A DNA stretch of 64,000 nt from Flammeovirgaceae bacterium (GCA_016712035.1 JADJRT010000006.1:124001-188000); one strand, 5' to 3'. Positions 1-9,164 are shown, counted from the first letter of the stretch. The notes: generated by a model from the letters alone, not told the origin. Program-made: numbers and translations.

Positions 1-1
1 T

Positions 2-85
2 TCTTTTGCGTGGTTGGACATACTCTCATATGTCGTGGGCATTGTGTTTGTGTTTGTAGTTGAAAAGTTGAAAAAAGTAACATGA
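2..85 (+). CDS. C-terminal end of an unidentified membrane protein (cut by window edge)
   Basis: The frame is open from the first bases and ends in a TGA that overlaps the ATG of the next gene (ATGA). The visible 27 residues are a hydrophobic stretch ending in basic residues (EKLKKVT), which looks like a last transmembrane helix with a cytoplasmic tail. The four-base overlap suggests translational coupling with the MpaB-like gene. Too little is present to name the family. Confidence 0.45.
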   Translation, partial: SFAWLDILSYVVGIVFVFVVEKLKKVT

Positions 86-852
86 CTACCGAATACTTTG
101 TAGACAAACACTCCATTATGCGGCAGATTTGGGGCCGTGGTGATACCATCCTTTTTATATTCGCGGGGGCCTCGGCTGAGTTTGCACTCAACAAAGCAGT
201 GGACTGGTTATACTTTACCGGACGATTGCCGGCCGATCCCTTAGGCCGACTCTTCTCAACCGTAAAATACTCGCAGGCGATTATGTTTTCTGAAAAGCAG
301 CATGCCCTGCGCACCATTGACTCCATGGCGAGTATCCATGCACAGGTGGAAGCGAAACGTGGAACAACCATACCCGATTGGGCTTACCGCGATGTACTCT
401 TCCTGCTCATCGATTATTCCATTCGCGCGTTTGAACTGTTGGAACGAAAACTAAACTCCGCTGAAAAGAATGAAGTGTTTGAAGTATTTAATAAAGTAGG
501 GAACCGAATGGGACTAAGTGGCTTGCCCACCTCTTTTAACGCCTGGACGATTATGCGCCAACAACATTTAATGCAGAACTTACAACAAAGCAACTACACC
601 ACTGATTTATATGCGCAATACAAGAAGCACCTTGGTGCAGTACGCTACAAGATATTACTACAATCACAATCCTTGGTAACTCCACCGCGTGTGCGGGCGT
701 TACTCCACCTCAATAGAACTTCTCTTTTTCAAGGAGTGATAGTCCTATATAAAGTAAGTAAAAGATTAAAAATCGATTGGTTGCTGCGCGCACTCATACT
801 ACCCGCAAACTATAAAAAAGAGATTGAAGCGTTGGATAGGATTGTGAGTTAA
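82..852 (+). CDS. MpaB/latex-clearing-type oxygenase family protein (DUF2236)
   Basis: The 256-residue protein has the pattern of the DUF2236 family (MpaB and rubber oxygenase Lcp catalytic domain). It has an N-terminal helix with FIFAGASAEFALNKA, a central RLFSTVKYSQAIMFS segment and a conserved helix containing a His (SIHAQVEA, about residue 87). Characterised relatives bind heme b and oxygenate hydrophobic substrates, but most bacterial members have no known substrate, so none is assigned. Length matches the short members of the family. The ATG overlaps the stop of the upstream membrane-protein gene, implying a two-gene unit. A second, longer family member lies at 24,973-26,004. Confidence 0.72.
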   Translation: MTTEYFVDKHSIMRQIWGRGDTILFIFAGASAEFALNKAVDWLYFTGRLPADPLGRLFSTVKYSQAIMFSEKQHALRTIDSMASIHAQVEAKRGTTIPDWAYRDVLFLLIDYSIRAFELLERKLNSAEKNEVFEVFNKVGNRMGLSGLPTSFNAWTIMRQQHLMQNLQQSNYTTDLYAQYKKHLGAVRYKILLQSQSLVTPPRVRALLHLNRTSLFQGVIVLYKVSKRLKIDWLLRALILPANYKKEIEALDRIVS

Positions 853-900
853 ATGTTGCGACATTAAAGTTGCATTTAATTAGATGTTAATGTAAGTTCT

Positions 901-1631
901 ATGGCAAGAATCTTAATCACGGGCTCAGCGGATGGCCTTGGTCAGTTGGCCGCTATGCAATTAGTAAGCGAAGGGCATCGGGTTGTGCTACATGCACGCA
1001 ACAAAGCCCGCGGGCAGGAGGCGTTGAAAAAGACACCTGGTGCCGAGACTGTAGTAACCGCAGATTTATCAAACCTCGAGGAGACTATACAACTGGCGCA
1101 TGATGTAAATGCGTTGGGAAGCTTTGATGCGGTGATTCACAACGCAGGTGTCTATCGCGCCAGCGGAGAAGGGATTGTGGCTGTGAATACATTAGCGCCT
1201 TATATTTTAACCAGTTTAATAACTCCACCCAAGCGCTTGATCTATTTGAGTTCGGGGCTGCATAGTGGGGGCAGGCTAAGTTGCAACAGCTAGAAACTGA
1301 TCCTGCTAAAATCAGTTATTCCGATTCAAAGCTGCATGTACTCTTGCTGAGCATGGCAGTCGCGCGGTTATGGCCAACCGTTTATAGCAATGGTGTTGAC
1401 CCGGGTTGGGTACCTACAAAAATGGGCGGTGAAGGTGCCCCGGATGATTTAGAAAAAGGCTATCAGACACAATGTTGGTTGGCTACCAGTAATGACGCTG
1501 AAGCAAAAGTTAGTGGCCAATATATTTTCCATCAGAAACCAAAGCGCTTTAATCCCACCGCGGCCGATGAAGCGTTGCAAGATAAATTTCTCGAAGTCTG
1601 TGAGAAGTTAACGGGGGTGAGGTTCCGGTGA
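901..1631 (+). CDS. Short-chain dehydrogenase/reductase, split by one frameshift
   Basis: Two overlapping frames join into one classical SDR of about 244 residues. The first half carries the Rossmann glycine motif (TGSADGLG, residues 7-14), the NAG motif (IHNAGVY) and the LSSG strand with the catalytic Ser. The second half carries the catalytic YSDSK (YxxxK) and the DPGWVPTKMGG loop typical of this subgroup. The break is at the G-run 1267-1271: a sixth G restores a continuous reading (GGQAKLQQLETDP). The second part alone would lack a cofactor site, so the two should be read as one gene. An NAD(P)-dependent oxidoreductase is certain by family; the substrate is unknown. Confidence 0.8.
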
Positions 1632-1643
1632 GTAGTTAATAAG

Positions 1644-2768
1644 TTACAAAGCTTTTCCCGACTCTAAGGTTTTAATATTTTGCTCAACACCTCTTTTGCT
1701 TTCCTCATTCGGTGCTAGTGCCAATGCCTTCTTTCCAAATTCAAGCGCCTTCTTAAGATCACCGTTTGCTGAATACCCGCGCATCATACCCACCGCTGTA
1801 GGCCACGCGCCTTTGTTCCTTTTGTAATTGGTTTCAAAGACCACCATCGCTTCCTTCGGCTTGCCCTGATTAATCAATTGTCGGCCATAACCATGCATCT
1901 CTAAGGCAGTCGCCTTGTCCATCGCATGTTGCATAATCTTAGCGGACTCTTCTGGTCGGTCAAGTTTATTTAACAAACCCGCTTTGGTAGACAAAGCTGT
2001 AAAGGTTTGAATGCGACCCAGGTTTGGATCGGTAACAACATTGATCCACGAAAGAGCTTGATCATAGTTCGTATTATTTTGCAAACACCAGGCAGCCGCT
2101 GTTTCCAGGCTGGGAGGATCAAAACCCATAGCGCCACTGAGCTGTTGACGGATAGAAGCAAGCGTTGTCTTAACCAAATCTACTTCCACGTTTATTGGAA
2201 TGCGCCAGTGTTCCCAATCAAGGGCAACGGTTACTGAGTGATCGGTTTGATCAATAAAATGATACGTTAATCGTTCAACACTTTCCGGTTGATTTTTCCC
2301 CTGCCGCGTGGTTACATGCAGCACATCTAACTCTTTATTGTAAAAGTAACTTCCCCAACCTTTGGTGTTTTTGTTAAAGATGAGAGTACAAGAATCCGCA
2401 TAGAGGGCGATGAAGAATCCATAAGTTCCAGCAGCCAACGGTTTTCCATTTATAGTCACATCGGTAGAAAAGGAAATAGTTGTGCTTTCATTCGAACCGG
2501 CTCGCCAAGGTGACTCCATATACGATCCGTAGCCCAACACGGTAAATCCATAAGGCGCAACGGACGTACCCCAGATGTTTCCTTCGCGCCCTTTAACTCC
2601 AGGTGCATTCCAGTTGATCTCAATATCCGTTACACCCCCTCTTCTTCCAGCCACACTTTTTAAGTTTACGCCACCGTCAGGTATTCGTATCATCTGCGCG
2701 TTAACCAGGTTGATCGTGAAGAATAAACAAAAGATGAACAACAGGTATTTTGGTGTGGAAGTTTTCAT
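1644..2768 (-). CDS. Secreted DUF2911 protein with C-terminal TPR-like repeats
   Basis: The 374-residue protein starts with a signal peptide (basic MKTSTPK, then a hydrophobic core, cleavage near VNA-Q). Residues about 30-190 form the DUF2911 beta domain (IWGTSVAPYGFTVLGYG, ALDWEHWRIP), a family common in Bacteroidota and of unknown function. Residues 215-370 are helical repeats resembling TPRs (GRQLINQGKPKEAMVVFE, GDLKKALEFGKKALALAPN). Likely exported to the periplasm. It is transcribed convergently with the SDR gene, 12 bases away, and has its own 5' region on the right. Confidence 0.85.
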   Translation of the reverse strand: MKTSTPKYLLFIFCLFFTINLVNAQMIRIPDGGVNLKSVAGRRGGVTDIEINWNAPGVKGREGNIWGTSVAPYGFTVLGYGSYMESPWRAGSNESTTISFSTDVTINGKPLAAGTYGFFIALYADSCTLIFNKNTKGWGSYFYNKELDVLHVTTRQGKNQPESVERLTYHFIDQTDHSVTVALDWEHWRIPINVEVDLVKTTLASIRQQLSGAMGFDPPSLETAAAWCLQNNTNYDQALSWINVVTDPNLGRIQTFTALSTKAGLLNKLDRPEESAKIMQHAMDKATALEMHGYGRQLINQGKPKEAMVVFETNYKRNKGAWPTAVGMMRGYSANGDLKKALEFGKKALALAPNEESKRGVEQNIKTLESGKAL

Positions 2769-3073
2769 GGCGAATAGAGGGTGAATGTGATCAAGTTGGA
2801 CTTAACCGACAGAACGGTTATTGCTAATCGCAGGCTTAAGCTTTTTATGAATGGCCGCAAATGTTTACTTAAGGTTAATGATAGGTAGTGAAAGGAGTTG
2901 CTTTAAAAATCAGTTTATGGGCTTTGGTCGGATAGCTTTCTGAAAGAGAGGGAAGTTTACTTACTCGCTATAGCGAAGGTAAGGCTGATCAAAAACTGTA
3001 TATTTATCGAAAGAGTAAATAGCATGCTTCTTAAGCGATTAAAATCATACCTTGAGATATCAGAATCTTTGAT
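2769..3073. other. Intergenic, divergent promoter region
   Basis: This 305-base stretch separates divergent genes, so it should hold both promoters. I see no repeat, hairpin followed by a T-run, or convincing reading frame. Confidence 0.5.
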
Positions 3074-3742
3074 ATGAAAGTTATAATTACTGGAGCGACC
3101 GGCATGGTTGGCAAAGGAGTTTTATTAGAGTGCCTGGATCATACCGAAATCTCAGAAGTATTGAGCCTGGGTAGGAAGCCACTGGAGATGAGTCACCCAA
3201 AACTGAAAGAGCTTATCCATAAAGACTTTTCAGAATTTGAATCCGTTTCTGAACTACTTAAAGGGTACGATGCGTGCTACCATTGCATGGGCGTAAGTGC
3301 AGCGGGTATGAATGCGGAACAGTACACCAAAATGACCCATGGTTATTCTATGGCTTTAGCTAACGTGCTCTATCAACTAAATCCACAAATGACTTTTATC
3401 TATGTATCCGGACAAGGAACCGACACTACCGAAAAGGGTAGGAGTATGTGGGCACGCGTAAAAGGTAAAACTGAAAACGATATCATCAATAAAGGCTTTA
3501 AACAAGCTTTCGCGTTTCGTCCCGGTGCTATCATCCCTTTACGGGGAATACAGCCCAGCAGTAAATTTTACAGAGTATTGATTAATAATCTTATCTGGCT
3601 TATAAAACTCATAAAGAAAATGGCTCCTAATGCGATAGTAAATACCTCCCAGATAGGAGTGGCCATGATACAGTTGACCCAGCGTGGCTATGATAAAACC
3701 ATTATTGATCCAAAGGATATTTTAGAACTGGCAGGAAATTAA
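3074..3742 (+). CDS. NAD(P)-binding epimerase/dehydratase-like protein
   Basis: The 222-residue protein opens with a Rossmann motif (TGATGMVGKG, residues 6-15). It continues with the pattern of atypical SDR/NmrA-like proteins: CYHCMGVSAAG after beta-4, YVSGQGTD in place of a serine triad strand, and FRPGAIIP after the substrate loop. There is no YxxxK at the usual position, so catalytic activity is uncertain. Relatives are annotated as NAD-dependent epimerase or oxidoreductase of unknown substrate. The ATG follows an AT-rich leader and no Shine-Dalgarno is seen. It stands alone. Confidence 0.75.
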   Translation: MKVIITGATGMVGKGVLLECLDHTEISEVLSLGRKPLEMSHPKLKELIHKDFSEFESVSELLKGYDACYHCMGVSAAGMNAEQYTKMTHGYSMALANVLYQLNPQMTFIYVSGQGTDTTEKGRSMWARVKGKTENDIINKGFKQAFAFRPGAIIPLRGIQPSSKFYRVLINNLIWLIKLIKKMAPNAIVNTSQIGVAMIQLTQRGYDKTIIDPKDILELAGN

Positions 3743-3815
3743 AACTTCCAGGATCTATTCTTCAGCCTACCATGGTTTGATGAAATCCTATTCATCCATT
3801 GAGCCCAATATTGCG

Positions 3816-3823
3816 TATTTTTG
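3816..3823 (+). promoter_or_regulatory. Possible -7 element of a Bacteroidota promoter
   Basis: TATTTTTG matches the TAnnTTTG -7 consensus and lies 17 bases before the TTG at 3840. No clear -33 TTTG at normal spacing was found, so this is only suggestive. If real, it argues for the downstream start of the CvfB-like gene. Confidence 0.3.
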
Positions 3824-3839
3824 TCAAAATATCTGCCCA

Positions 3840-4676
3840 TTGATACTCATCGGACAACATCAGGAATTAACCATTTTACGCCACACTTCGGTAGGATTGT
3901 ATTTAGGAGATGAAGAAGAAACCGAAGATGTGCTGTTGCCGAATAAATACTGTCCGGAAGACTTTACGGAAGGTGAAAAGTTGCGCGTCTTTGTTTACCG
4001 CGATTACGAGGAACGAAAAATTGCCACCAATCTGGAACCAAAGATTTTGTTGCATCAGTTTGCTTTTCTGCGGGTGGCCTCGGTGAGTGCGGTAGGTGCT
4101 TTTTTAGATTGGGGATTGGAGAAGGAGCTTTTGGTACCGTTTCGCGAGCAACGACAAAAAATGGAAGAGGGCCGTTGGTATATTGTATACCTCGAGCTGG
4201 ATAAAGAGACTGATCGTTTGTATGCTACCAATAAAATCGAGAAGCGGCTTACCAATGTTGAACTTACAGTAGGGGAAGGGGATGCGGTTGATGTGATGAT
4301 CATGAAAAAGACCGACCTCGGGTTTTCGGTTATTATAAATCAGCTACACGAAGGATTGATCTTTGAAAGCGACATCTTCACCAAGCTTAACATTGGCGAT
4401 AAGGTAAAGGGATATGTCAAACAGATTCGGGATGATAATAAATTGGATATCACGTTGCAGCCTATAGGCTTTGAAAACTTCAATGATCCGAATTGCGAAA
4501 TGATTCTCGCCAAACTACAGGCCAACAAAGGATTTTTACCGCTCGCGGATAAAAGTACGCCCGAAGAAATTTATGGGACGTTACGTATCAGTAAGAAAGC
4601 CTACAAAAAAGCCATAGGTACACTATACAAACAACGTAAAATTATTCTTCAGGTCGATGGCATTAAACTCGTTTGA
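3840..4676 (+). CDS. CvfB-like S1-domain RNA-binding protein
   Basis: CvfB-type proteins have tandem S1 domains and a C-terminal winged helix and bind RNA; in Staphylococcus CvfB affects virulence gene expression. Here residues 1-60 fit the first S1-like domain (GQHQELTILRHTSVGLYLGD), a second follows (ASVSAVGAFLDWGLEKELLVP), then a third (KTDLGFSVIINQLHEGLIF). The winged helix is at the end (GTLRISKKAYKKAIGTLYK). The start is uncertain: the frame is also open from TTG 3777 and ATG 3780, but the family normally begins at M-I-x-I-G, which corresponds to TTG 3840 (then ILIGQHQEL). A possible -7 box lies between the candidates. It is a single gene. Confidence 0.8.
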   Translation: MILIGQHQELTILRHTSVGLYLGDEEETEDVLLPNKYCPEDFTEGEKLRVFVYRDYEERKIATNLEPKILLHQFAFLRVASVSAVGAFLDWGLEKELLVPFREQRQKMEEGRWYIVYLELDKETDRLYATNKIEKRLTNVELTVGEGDAVDVMIMKKTDLGFSVIINQLHEGLIFESDIFTKLNIGDKVKGYVKQIRDDNKLDITLQPIGFENFNDPNCEMILAKLQANKGFLPLADKSTPEEIYGTLRISKKAYKKAIGTLYKQRKIILQVDGIKLV

Positions 4677-5000
4677 GTTTTGTGCAAAGACTATTTTACA
4701 ATAAGTATTTGCTGGCTAATTAAATCCTTTTAAAAACTTAATTTATTCCTGACCGAGTCAGGCGTAACGAGGCATAATAATAGCTAACTCGATGGTTGGA
4801 CTCCAGGATCAATTTGGCAATGAGTAACACGACTCTCTTGTCAATATTACTTGTTTTTCTGACATCCCAAGGCGACTATAACTTCTATGCTGGGGGGCTC
4901 GAAAAGTAATGAAGGCAGGCGCATGGCCTCAATTGAAAATAAAAGTATCCAAAAAGTCGGATACTCAAACTTTGAATGCATGTTAGAATAATAAAAGAAT

Positions 5001-5008
5001 TATCTTTG
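5001..5008 (+). promoter_or_regulatory. Promoter -7 box of cold-shock copy 1
   Basis: TATCTTTG matches TAnnTTTG. It lies 8 bases before a leader sequence (5017 onward) that is conserved in the second cold-shock locus, where TATTTTTG sits at the equivalent place (20,135). The repeated arrangement makes this a well-supported promoter, with transcription starting near 5015. Confidence 0.6.
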
Positions 5009-5014
5009 CCGATA

Positions 5015-5178
5015 TTCTAAGAATTAGTGCCTTTCAGCGAGTCCTCCTTAATGCTTACCTGTTTTCACTCTTTTTTCAGTAATAGTTTCCTCAATCTTTT
5101 TTAAAGATCAGGGTCATTATTAATTACTGGTGGAGTTCCATTAGTCAGATGTGTTTTTTTTAATTTAATTTTTATACA
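5015..5178 (+). promoter_or_regulatory. Long conserved 5' leader of cold-shock gene copy 1
   Basis: About 164 untranslated bases precede the ATG. Three blocks are shared with the leader at 20,150-20,305: TTAGTGCCTTTCAGCGA (5025), CTGTTTTCACTCTTTTTT (5059), and the last 60 bases with a T-run just before the start. A hairpin at 5127-5144 (stem CTGGTGGA/TCCATTAG, with G-U pairs) is kept in the other copy by different G-U or G-C pairs. Long structured leaders that open in the cold are known for cspA of E. coli; that this leader acts the same way is inference. Confidence 0.6.
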
Positions 5179-5373
5179 ATGCAAGGAACAGTAAAATTTT
5201 TCAATGAAGCCAAAGGTTTTGGATTCATAACACCGTCAGATTCAAAAACTGATATTTTTGTTCTCGTTTCAGGTCTCCTGGATGAGATCCGTGAGAACGA
5301 TGAAGTTACCTATGAGGTGGAAAGCGGCAAGAAGGGAATGAATGCAGTGAAAGTCGAACGAATCATGAATTGA
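5179..5373 (+). CDS. Cold-shock domain protein, copy 1 (RNP2 His replaced by Leu)
   Basis: The 64-residue CspA-type OB-fold protein binds single-stranded RNA/DNA as a chaperone. RNP1 is intact (KGFGFI, residues 12-17). RNP2 reads DIFVLVSG: the conserved nucleic-acid-stacking His at position 29 is Leu, whereas copy 2 at 20,306 keeps DIFVHVSG. The two proteins otherwise differ only at residue 11 (Ala/Thr). The change is one base (CTC for CAC) and could be real or an error. The gene has its own promoter, long leader and terminator, so it is a complete duplicated transcription unit. Confidence 0.92.
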   Translation: MQGTVKFFNEAKGFGFITPSDSKTDIFVLVSGLLDEIRENDEVTYEVESGKKGMNAVKVERIMN

Positions 5374-5395
5374 TTATCGTTTTTATACAGTATAA

Positions 5396-5426
5396 AAAAT
5401 CGACCTTACCGGGTCGATTTTTTTTT
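5396..5426 (+). terminator. Rho-independent terminator of cold-shock copy 1
   Basis: A ten-base stem AAAATCGACC/GGTCGATTTT with a six-base loop runs into a T-tract. It lies 22 bases after the stop codon. The same stem is used after copy 2. Confidence 0.85.
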
Positions 5427-5601
5427 GCCTTGACCGAAGTACTTTCACAATAATATAACGGATTTATTCCGACCGGTTTTGGACGCCTCTGAGCTGATTC
5501 CGGACATCCTCCCACTACCTGATGTTGGATTGCAGAACAAAATCATGGGTTATAGGATGGCATGAAAATCGTAAAACCAGAAAAGACAACAAATTACTCG
5601 T

Positions 5602-8007
5602 ATGATCAGAAACTACTTAAAAATTGCGTTTCGCTCTTTGATACGAAACAAAGCATTTACCCTTATCAATATGCTTGGGCTCGTATTGGGTATTTCATTC
5701 AGCACGATGTTGTACACCTATGTGAGTCATGAATTATCCTATGATTCATTCCATCAAAAAGCCGACCGGACATTCAGAGTAATTACCCTAGATGCATCTA
5801 CCCCCGATAATACCCGAACCTATGGCCTGACGGCTCTACCCATGGGATCTCAGTTGGTTAACTCATTTCCAGAAGTAAAAGAAATGGTACGCTTGTTTCG
5901 CTTCTCCGGGCAGGTGATTGTTGAATTTGAGGAAACAAAGTACAACGAGCGAAACTGGTTCACCACCCCCGATGCTAATTTATTTAATGTCTTTGACTTC
6001 GAGTTTATAGCTGGCGACAAAAGAACTGCCCTGAGTCAACCTTTTTCTGTAGTTCTTACAGAATCAACTTCAAAGAAATATTTTTCGGATGATAACCCCA
6101 TTGGCAAAATGATAAAGACCGGTGCCGGTGAGGTGAAAGTAACGGGAGTAATCAAAGATATACCGGATAACTCGCATCTCCAGTTTGACTTATTGTTTTC
6201 GGCTCTTCGTTCGGGAAAAGATTGGGAGGCTGCCTTAAATAACTGGCAGCGAATGGGTGCCTATACCTACGTTGTACTAGGCGAAGGGCAATCCATCGAA
6301 GATTTACAAGCAAAGATGCCAGCGTTTATGAAAACGCATTGGGGGCCCGATGCTGCATTTCAATCCACTCAATTTCAACCCATCCAAGATATTTATCTTC
6401 ACTCTGCGCATATCGAAGCGGGTGTAGAGCAAGTACATGGCAAACTTTCTTACATCTATATATTTTCTTCCATGGCTGTATTTCTGCTCATTATTGCGGC
6501 CATTAATTACATAAACCTAACAACAGCCAAAGCTTCTTCACGCGCCAAAGAAATTGGTCTGCGAAAAGTGGTGGGCGCATTCAAAACCCAACTCATTTTT
6601 CAGTTTTTGACGGAGTCGCTTGTGATCACACTCCTTTCCATGCTCTTATCTATTGCGGCTATCGATCTTTGTCTTCCTTTCTTCAATTCAATTACAGGAA
6701 AAAACTTTGACCTTACGTTCAACACAATCGGAGAGTATATGCCCTCACTCTTGCTCATTACTTTGCTGATAGGAGCCATTGCAGGAAGTTACCCGGCTTT
6801 TTATTTGTCGAAGTTAAAACCAGTTGTTACCCTTAAGGGCCAGCCCATCGCAACAAAAAACGGCTTTGATCTTCGAGCTATCCTCGTTGTTTTTCAATTT
6901 ACGATTACGGTTGTGTTAATTGTTTCCACCTTGATAATCAGTGACCAAATTAATTTTATTCAAACGAAAGATGTTGGATTTGATAAGGAACAAATGATGA
7001 TCATCGACATCAATAGTCGAGCAGCCCGCAATCAGTTTCAGGCTATTAAAAACGAATTCTCCAACATACCGGGTGTAAAACAAGTAGCCGTTTCATCACA
7101 GGTTCCCGGTGAATGGAAGGTTCTTGATGAGGCCCATGTAAGGAGAACAAACGCTAGCAGTACAACTGCGGATTCTCTGCAAACCTATTTTATGGGATTC
7201 GATGAGGACATGCAGAATACCTATCAGCTTCAACTCAACGCAGGTGTTTTCTTTTCTGGAAATGAGGCAGATTCAATGAACGTACTTCTTAACGAATCTG
7301 CCGTAGAAGCAATGAATTTAGAAAGCCCCATGGGTAGTAAAATTCAGATCAGTGCATATGGAATTAAATGGGAAGCAAATGTAATCGGGGTGTTAGAGGA
7401 TTTTAACTTCCAGTCGTTACACCAGAAAATTGCACCAATCATTATTGGGTTTCGCAACAATCCAATCTCGTCCATAGACTATTTCACTTTAAAAGTAGCC
7501 GGAGTATCCCCATCACTCATCGCAGAAGTCACAAAAGTTCATGAGAAATTTGATACACAAACTCCCATTGAATATCACTTTTTATCTGATCAGTTGAATA
7601 GATTCTATGTTGCTGAGGAAAAGGCAGGTAAAATATTTCAAATGGCTGGGGCCATAAGCATACTTGTTGCTTGCTTAGGGCTTTTAGGTTTGGCCACCTA
7701 TCAGGTAGAGCGCAAAACCAAAGAACTTGGAATCAGAAAAATATTGGGTGCCGAACCGTTTAGTTTATTCTTAATGGTCTCCCTTTCATTTACTAAAAAT
7801 GTGTTACTGGCATTTGTGTTAGCGTGCCCCATTGCCTGGTATATTATGCGCGAATGGTTGAGTGCTTTTGAATACAAAATTCAACTAAGCTCAGGATCGT
7901 TTATACTTACGGGTATTGTTGTGCTCTTGTTGGTTCTTATTACGGTAAGCTATCAATCAATTAAGGCGGCCTCTCATAATCCGTTAAACTCGCTAAAGCA
8001 GGAGTAG
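5602..8007 (+). CDS. MacB/FtsX-type ABC transporter permease (intact)
   Basis: The 801-residue protein has the standard double-FtsX layout of Bacteroidota. A first membrane helix (residues about 19-43, TLINMLGLVLGISFSTMLYT) is followed by a MacB periplasmic core domain. Three helices of the first FtsX domain follow (about 285-410, with RAKEIGLRKVVGAF), then a helix near 430, a second periplasmic domain, and a second FtsX domain (about 685-795, ending KAASHNPLNSLKQE). Such permeases work with a MacB-like ATPase in export or envelope stress; none is adjacent, so the partner must lie elsewhere. A homologous but broken gene is at 9802. The frame is unbroken over 2.4 kb. Confidence 0.9.
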   Translation: MIRNYLKIAFRSLIRNKAFTLINMLGLVLGISFSTMLYTYVSHELSYDSFHQKADRTFRVITLDASTPDNTRTYGLTALPMGSQLVNSFPEVKEMVRLFRFSGQVIVEFEETKYNERNWFTTPDANLFNVFDFEFIAGDKRTALSQPFSVVLTESTSKKYFSDDNPIGKMIKTGAGEVKVTGVIKDIPDNSHLQFDLLFSALRSGKDWEAALNNWQRMGAYTYVVLGEGQSIEDLQAKMPAFMKTHWGPDAAFQSTQFQPIQDIYLHSAHIEAGVEQVHGKLSYIYIFSSMAVFLLIIAAINYINLTTAKASSRAKEIGLRKVVGAFKTQLIFQFLTESLVITLLSMLLSIAAIDLCLPFFNSITGKNFDLTFNTIGEYMPSLLLITLLIGAIAGSYPAFYLSKLKPVVTLKGQPIATKNGFDLRAILVVFQFTITVVLIVSTLIISDQINFIQTKDVGFDKEQMMIIDINSRAARNQFQAIKNEFSNIPGVKQVAVSSQVPGEWKVLDEAHVRRTNASSTTADSLQTYFMGFDEDMQNTYQLQLNAGVFFSGNEADSMNVLLNESAVEAMNLESPMGSKIQISAYGIKWEANVIGVLEDFNFQSLHQKIAPIIIGFRNNPISSIDYFTLKVAGVSPSLIAEVTKVHEKFDTQTPIEYHFLSDQLNRFYVAEEKAGKIFQMAGAISILVACLGLLGLATYQVERKTKELGIRKILGAEPFSLFLMVSLSFTKNVLLAFVLACPIAWYIMREWLSAFEYKIQLSSGSFILTGIVVLLLVLITVSYQSIKAASHNPLNSLKQE

Positions 8008-8187
8008 TTCCTATTAACTATATTCGTAGCCTGAACCCCCAGGAGCAACATGTGGATAGGCTTTGATTTTTTTGCTTCGCTTCTTGATGGAGTCGTGTAA
8101 CAAATGATCGGCACAGGCGTCAAGGTGGTGAGCATATCAGCAACTAACTTATTATCGATATTGGCACTTTAAAAAGTAAAATTCAGC

Positions 8188-8880
8188 ATGAACACAGATC
8201 AGCAGCATAAAGAATTAGTTAGTACAGCCCGAATCGCAGGAGCTTGGTATTTGATGTTGGCTATCACTGGCATGGTCGGGTTTCTCTTGCTGCATTCGCG
8301 CATCTATGTGACCGGTGATCCGTCCAAAACACTTGCTAATTTATCCGAGCATGAAATGCTGGCCCGGCTACGGCTGCTGTTTGAATTCCTGATTGTGATG
8401 TCGCAGGCGTTGGCCGCAGTATGGTTTTACAAACTATTTAAAGATATCCGGCATGTAGCCGCTTGGGCGTTGGCAGCCTGGGGTATGATGAATGCGGCAG
8501 CCATTATGATCAGCGCCATGGCCATGGGAGGGGCGCTCGGAGTGGCCAATAGTACGCAGGCCTTGAATGAAAAGATTATAATGATTCAGATTTTTGATCA
8601 GTTCATCAAAAACGCATGGGGTGTAGGCAGTCTCTTCTTCGGGCTTTGGCTCATACCCATGGGGTACATCGTGGTGAGTTCGCAGCGGATGCCTGTATTG
8701 CTTGGCCGTATATTAATTCTTGGAGGTATCGGTTATTTGGTGAGTACGTTCATCTCGTATATGGGTGTGCACGGGACTTGGGTCGGCATGTTGACTATTC
8801 CTGCCACAGTAGGAGAGTTTTGGATGATTGCCTACCTGTTGATTTTTGGAATCAGGCCCAGTAAATCAGAAACCTTATAA
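8188..8880 (+). CDS. DUF4386 family membrane protein
   Basis: The 230-residue protein has six predicted membrane segments (near residues 18-40, 63-85, 95-118, 147-168, 172-195, 200-222). It also has the DUF4386 opening pattern ARIAGAWYLMLAITGMVGF, followed by an extracytoplasmic loop with PSKTLANLSEHE. The function of the family is unknown. It is a single gene with ATG start. Another member, interrupted by a stop, is at 34,771-35,340. Confidence 0.8.
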   Translation: MNTDQQHKELVSTARIAGAWYLMLAITGMVGFLLLHSRIYVTGDPSKTLANLSEHEMLARLRLLFEFLIVMSQALAAVWFYKLFKDIRHVAAWALAAWGMMNAAAIMISAMAMGGALGVANSTQALNEKIIMIQIFDQFIKNAWGVGSLFFGLWLIPMGYIVVSSQRMPVLLGRILILGGIGYLVSTFISYMGVHGTWVGMLTIPATVGEFWMIAYLLIFGIRPSKSETL

Positions 8881-8895
8881 ATTTATTTTTATGAG

Positions 8896-8916
8896 GCACG
8901 GAAGCACCTTCCGTGC
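8896..8916. repeat. Short perfect hairpin, REP-like
   Basis: Nine-base arms GCACGGAAG and CTTCCGTGC surround a three-base loop, 16 bases after the DUF4386 stop. No T-run follows, so it is not a standard terminator. It could protect mRNA ends or be a repetitive extragenic palindrome. Confidence 0.5.
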
Positions 8917-8960
8917 TAGCATTGATTTGATTAGAGAAATCAATTGTGATCCGCATACTG

Positions 8961-9016
8961 TTGCCTTCGCTTATGTTCTTCACCACGAACTTAGTAACCA
9001 ACACGAGGAGAGTTGG
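8961..9016. repeat. Dispersed CTTCACCAACGAACTTAGT element, copy A (degenerate)
   Basis: This is one of six copies seen (others at 12,441; 16,424; 19,961; 20,581; 20,852). The core reads TTCTTCACCACGAACTTAGT, with one base lost from ACCAACG. A flanking GCCTTCG lies on the left and CAACACGAGGAGAGTTGG on the right, matching the right arm of copy B. Confidence 0.6.
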
Positions 9017-9080
9017 ATAATTCGTGCGCATGAAATAAAACATGCCTAGTGCGCTCACTTAATCTTAATAGAAAGCTAGG

Positions 9081-9164
9081 TCAAGCATCGTCTCCGCCTC
9101 GGGACGATGCGCTTTTTTTTAATCAGAGAACACCGAATCGTCCGCTTTGAGAGACGATGCTTGA
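9081..9164. repeat. Inverted-repeat element containing a terminator-like hairpin
   Basis: TCAAGCATCGTCTC (9081-9094) is repeated in inverse as GAGACGATGCTTGA (9151-9164). Inside it, GCATCGTC pairs with GACGATGC (9103-9110), followed at once by GC and eight T, a good rho-independent terminator on the plus strand (9085-9120). Just after it, 9171-9190 is a perfect 20-base palindrome built on CTCGCCTTCGAAGGCGAG. It could be a small non-coding unit or a MITE remnant. Confidence 0.55.

Noticed and set aside
4820..4909. 29-codon frame beginning MSNTTLLSILLVFL
   Set aside because: It resembles a tiny membrane peptide, but there is no homologue I can name and no sign of translation signals.
8852..9058. 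Overlapping short frames on both strands after the DUF4386 gene
   Set aside because: They translate the repeat element and hairpin in different frames and show no protein-like conservation.
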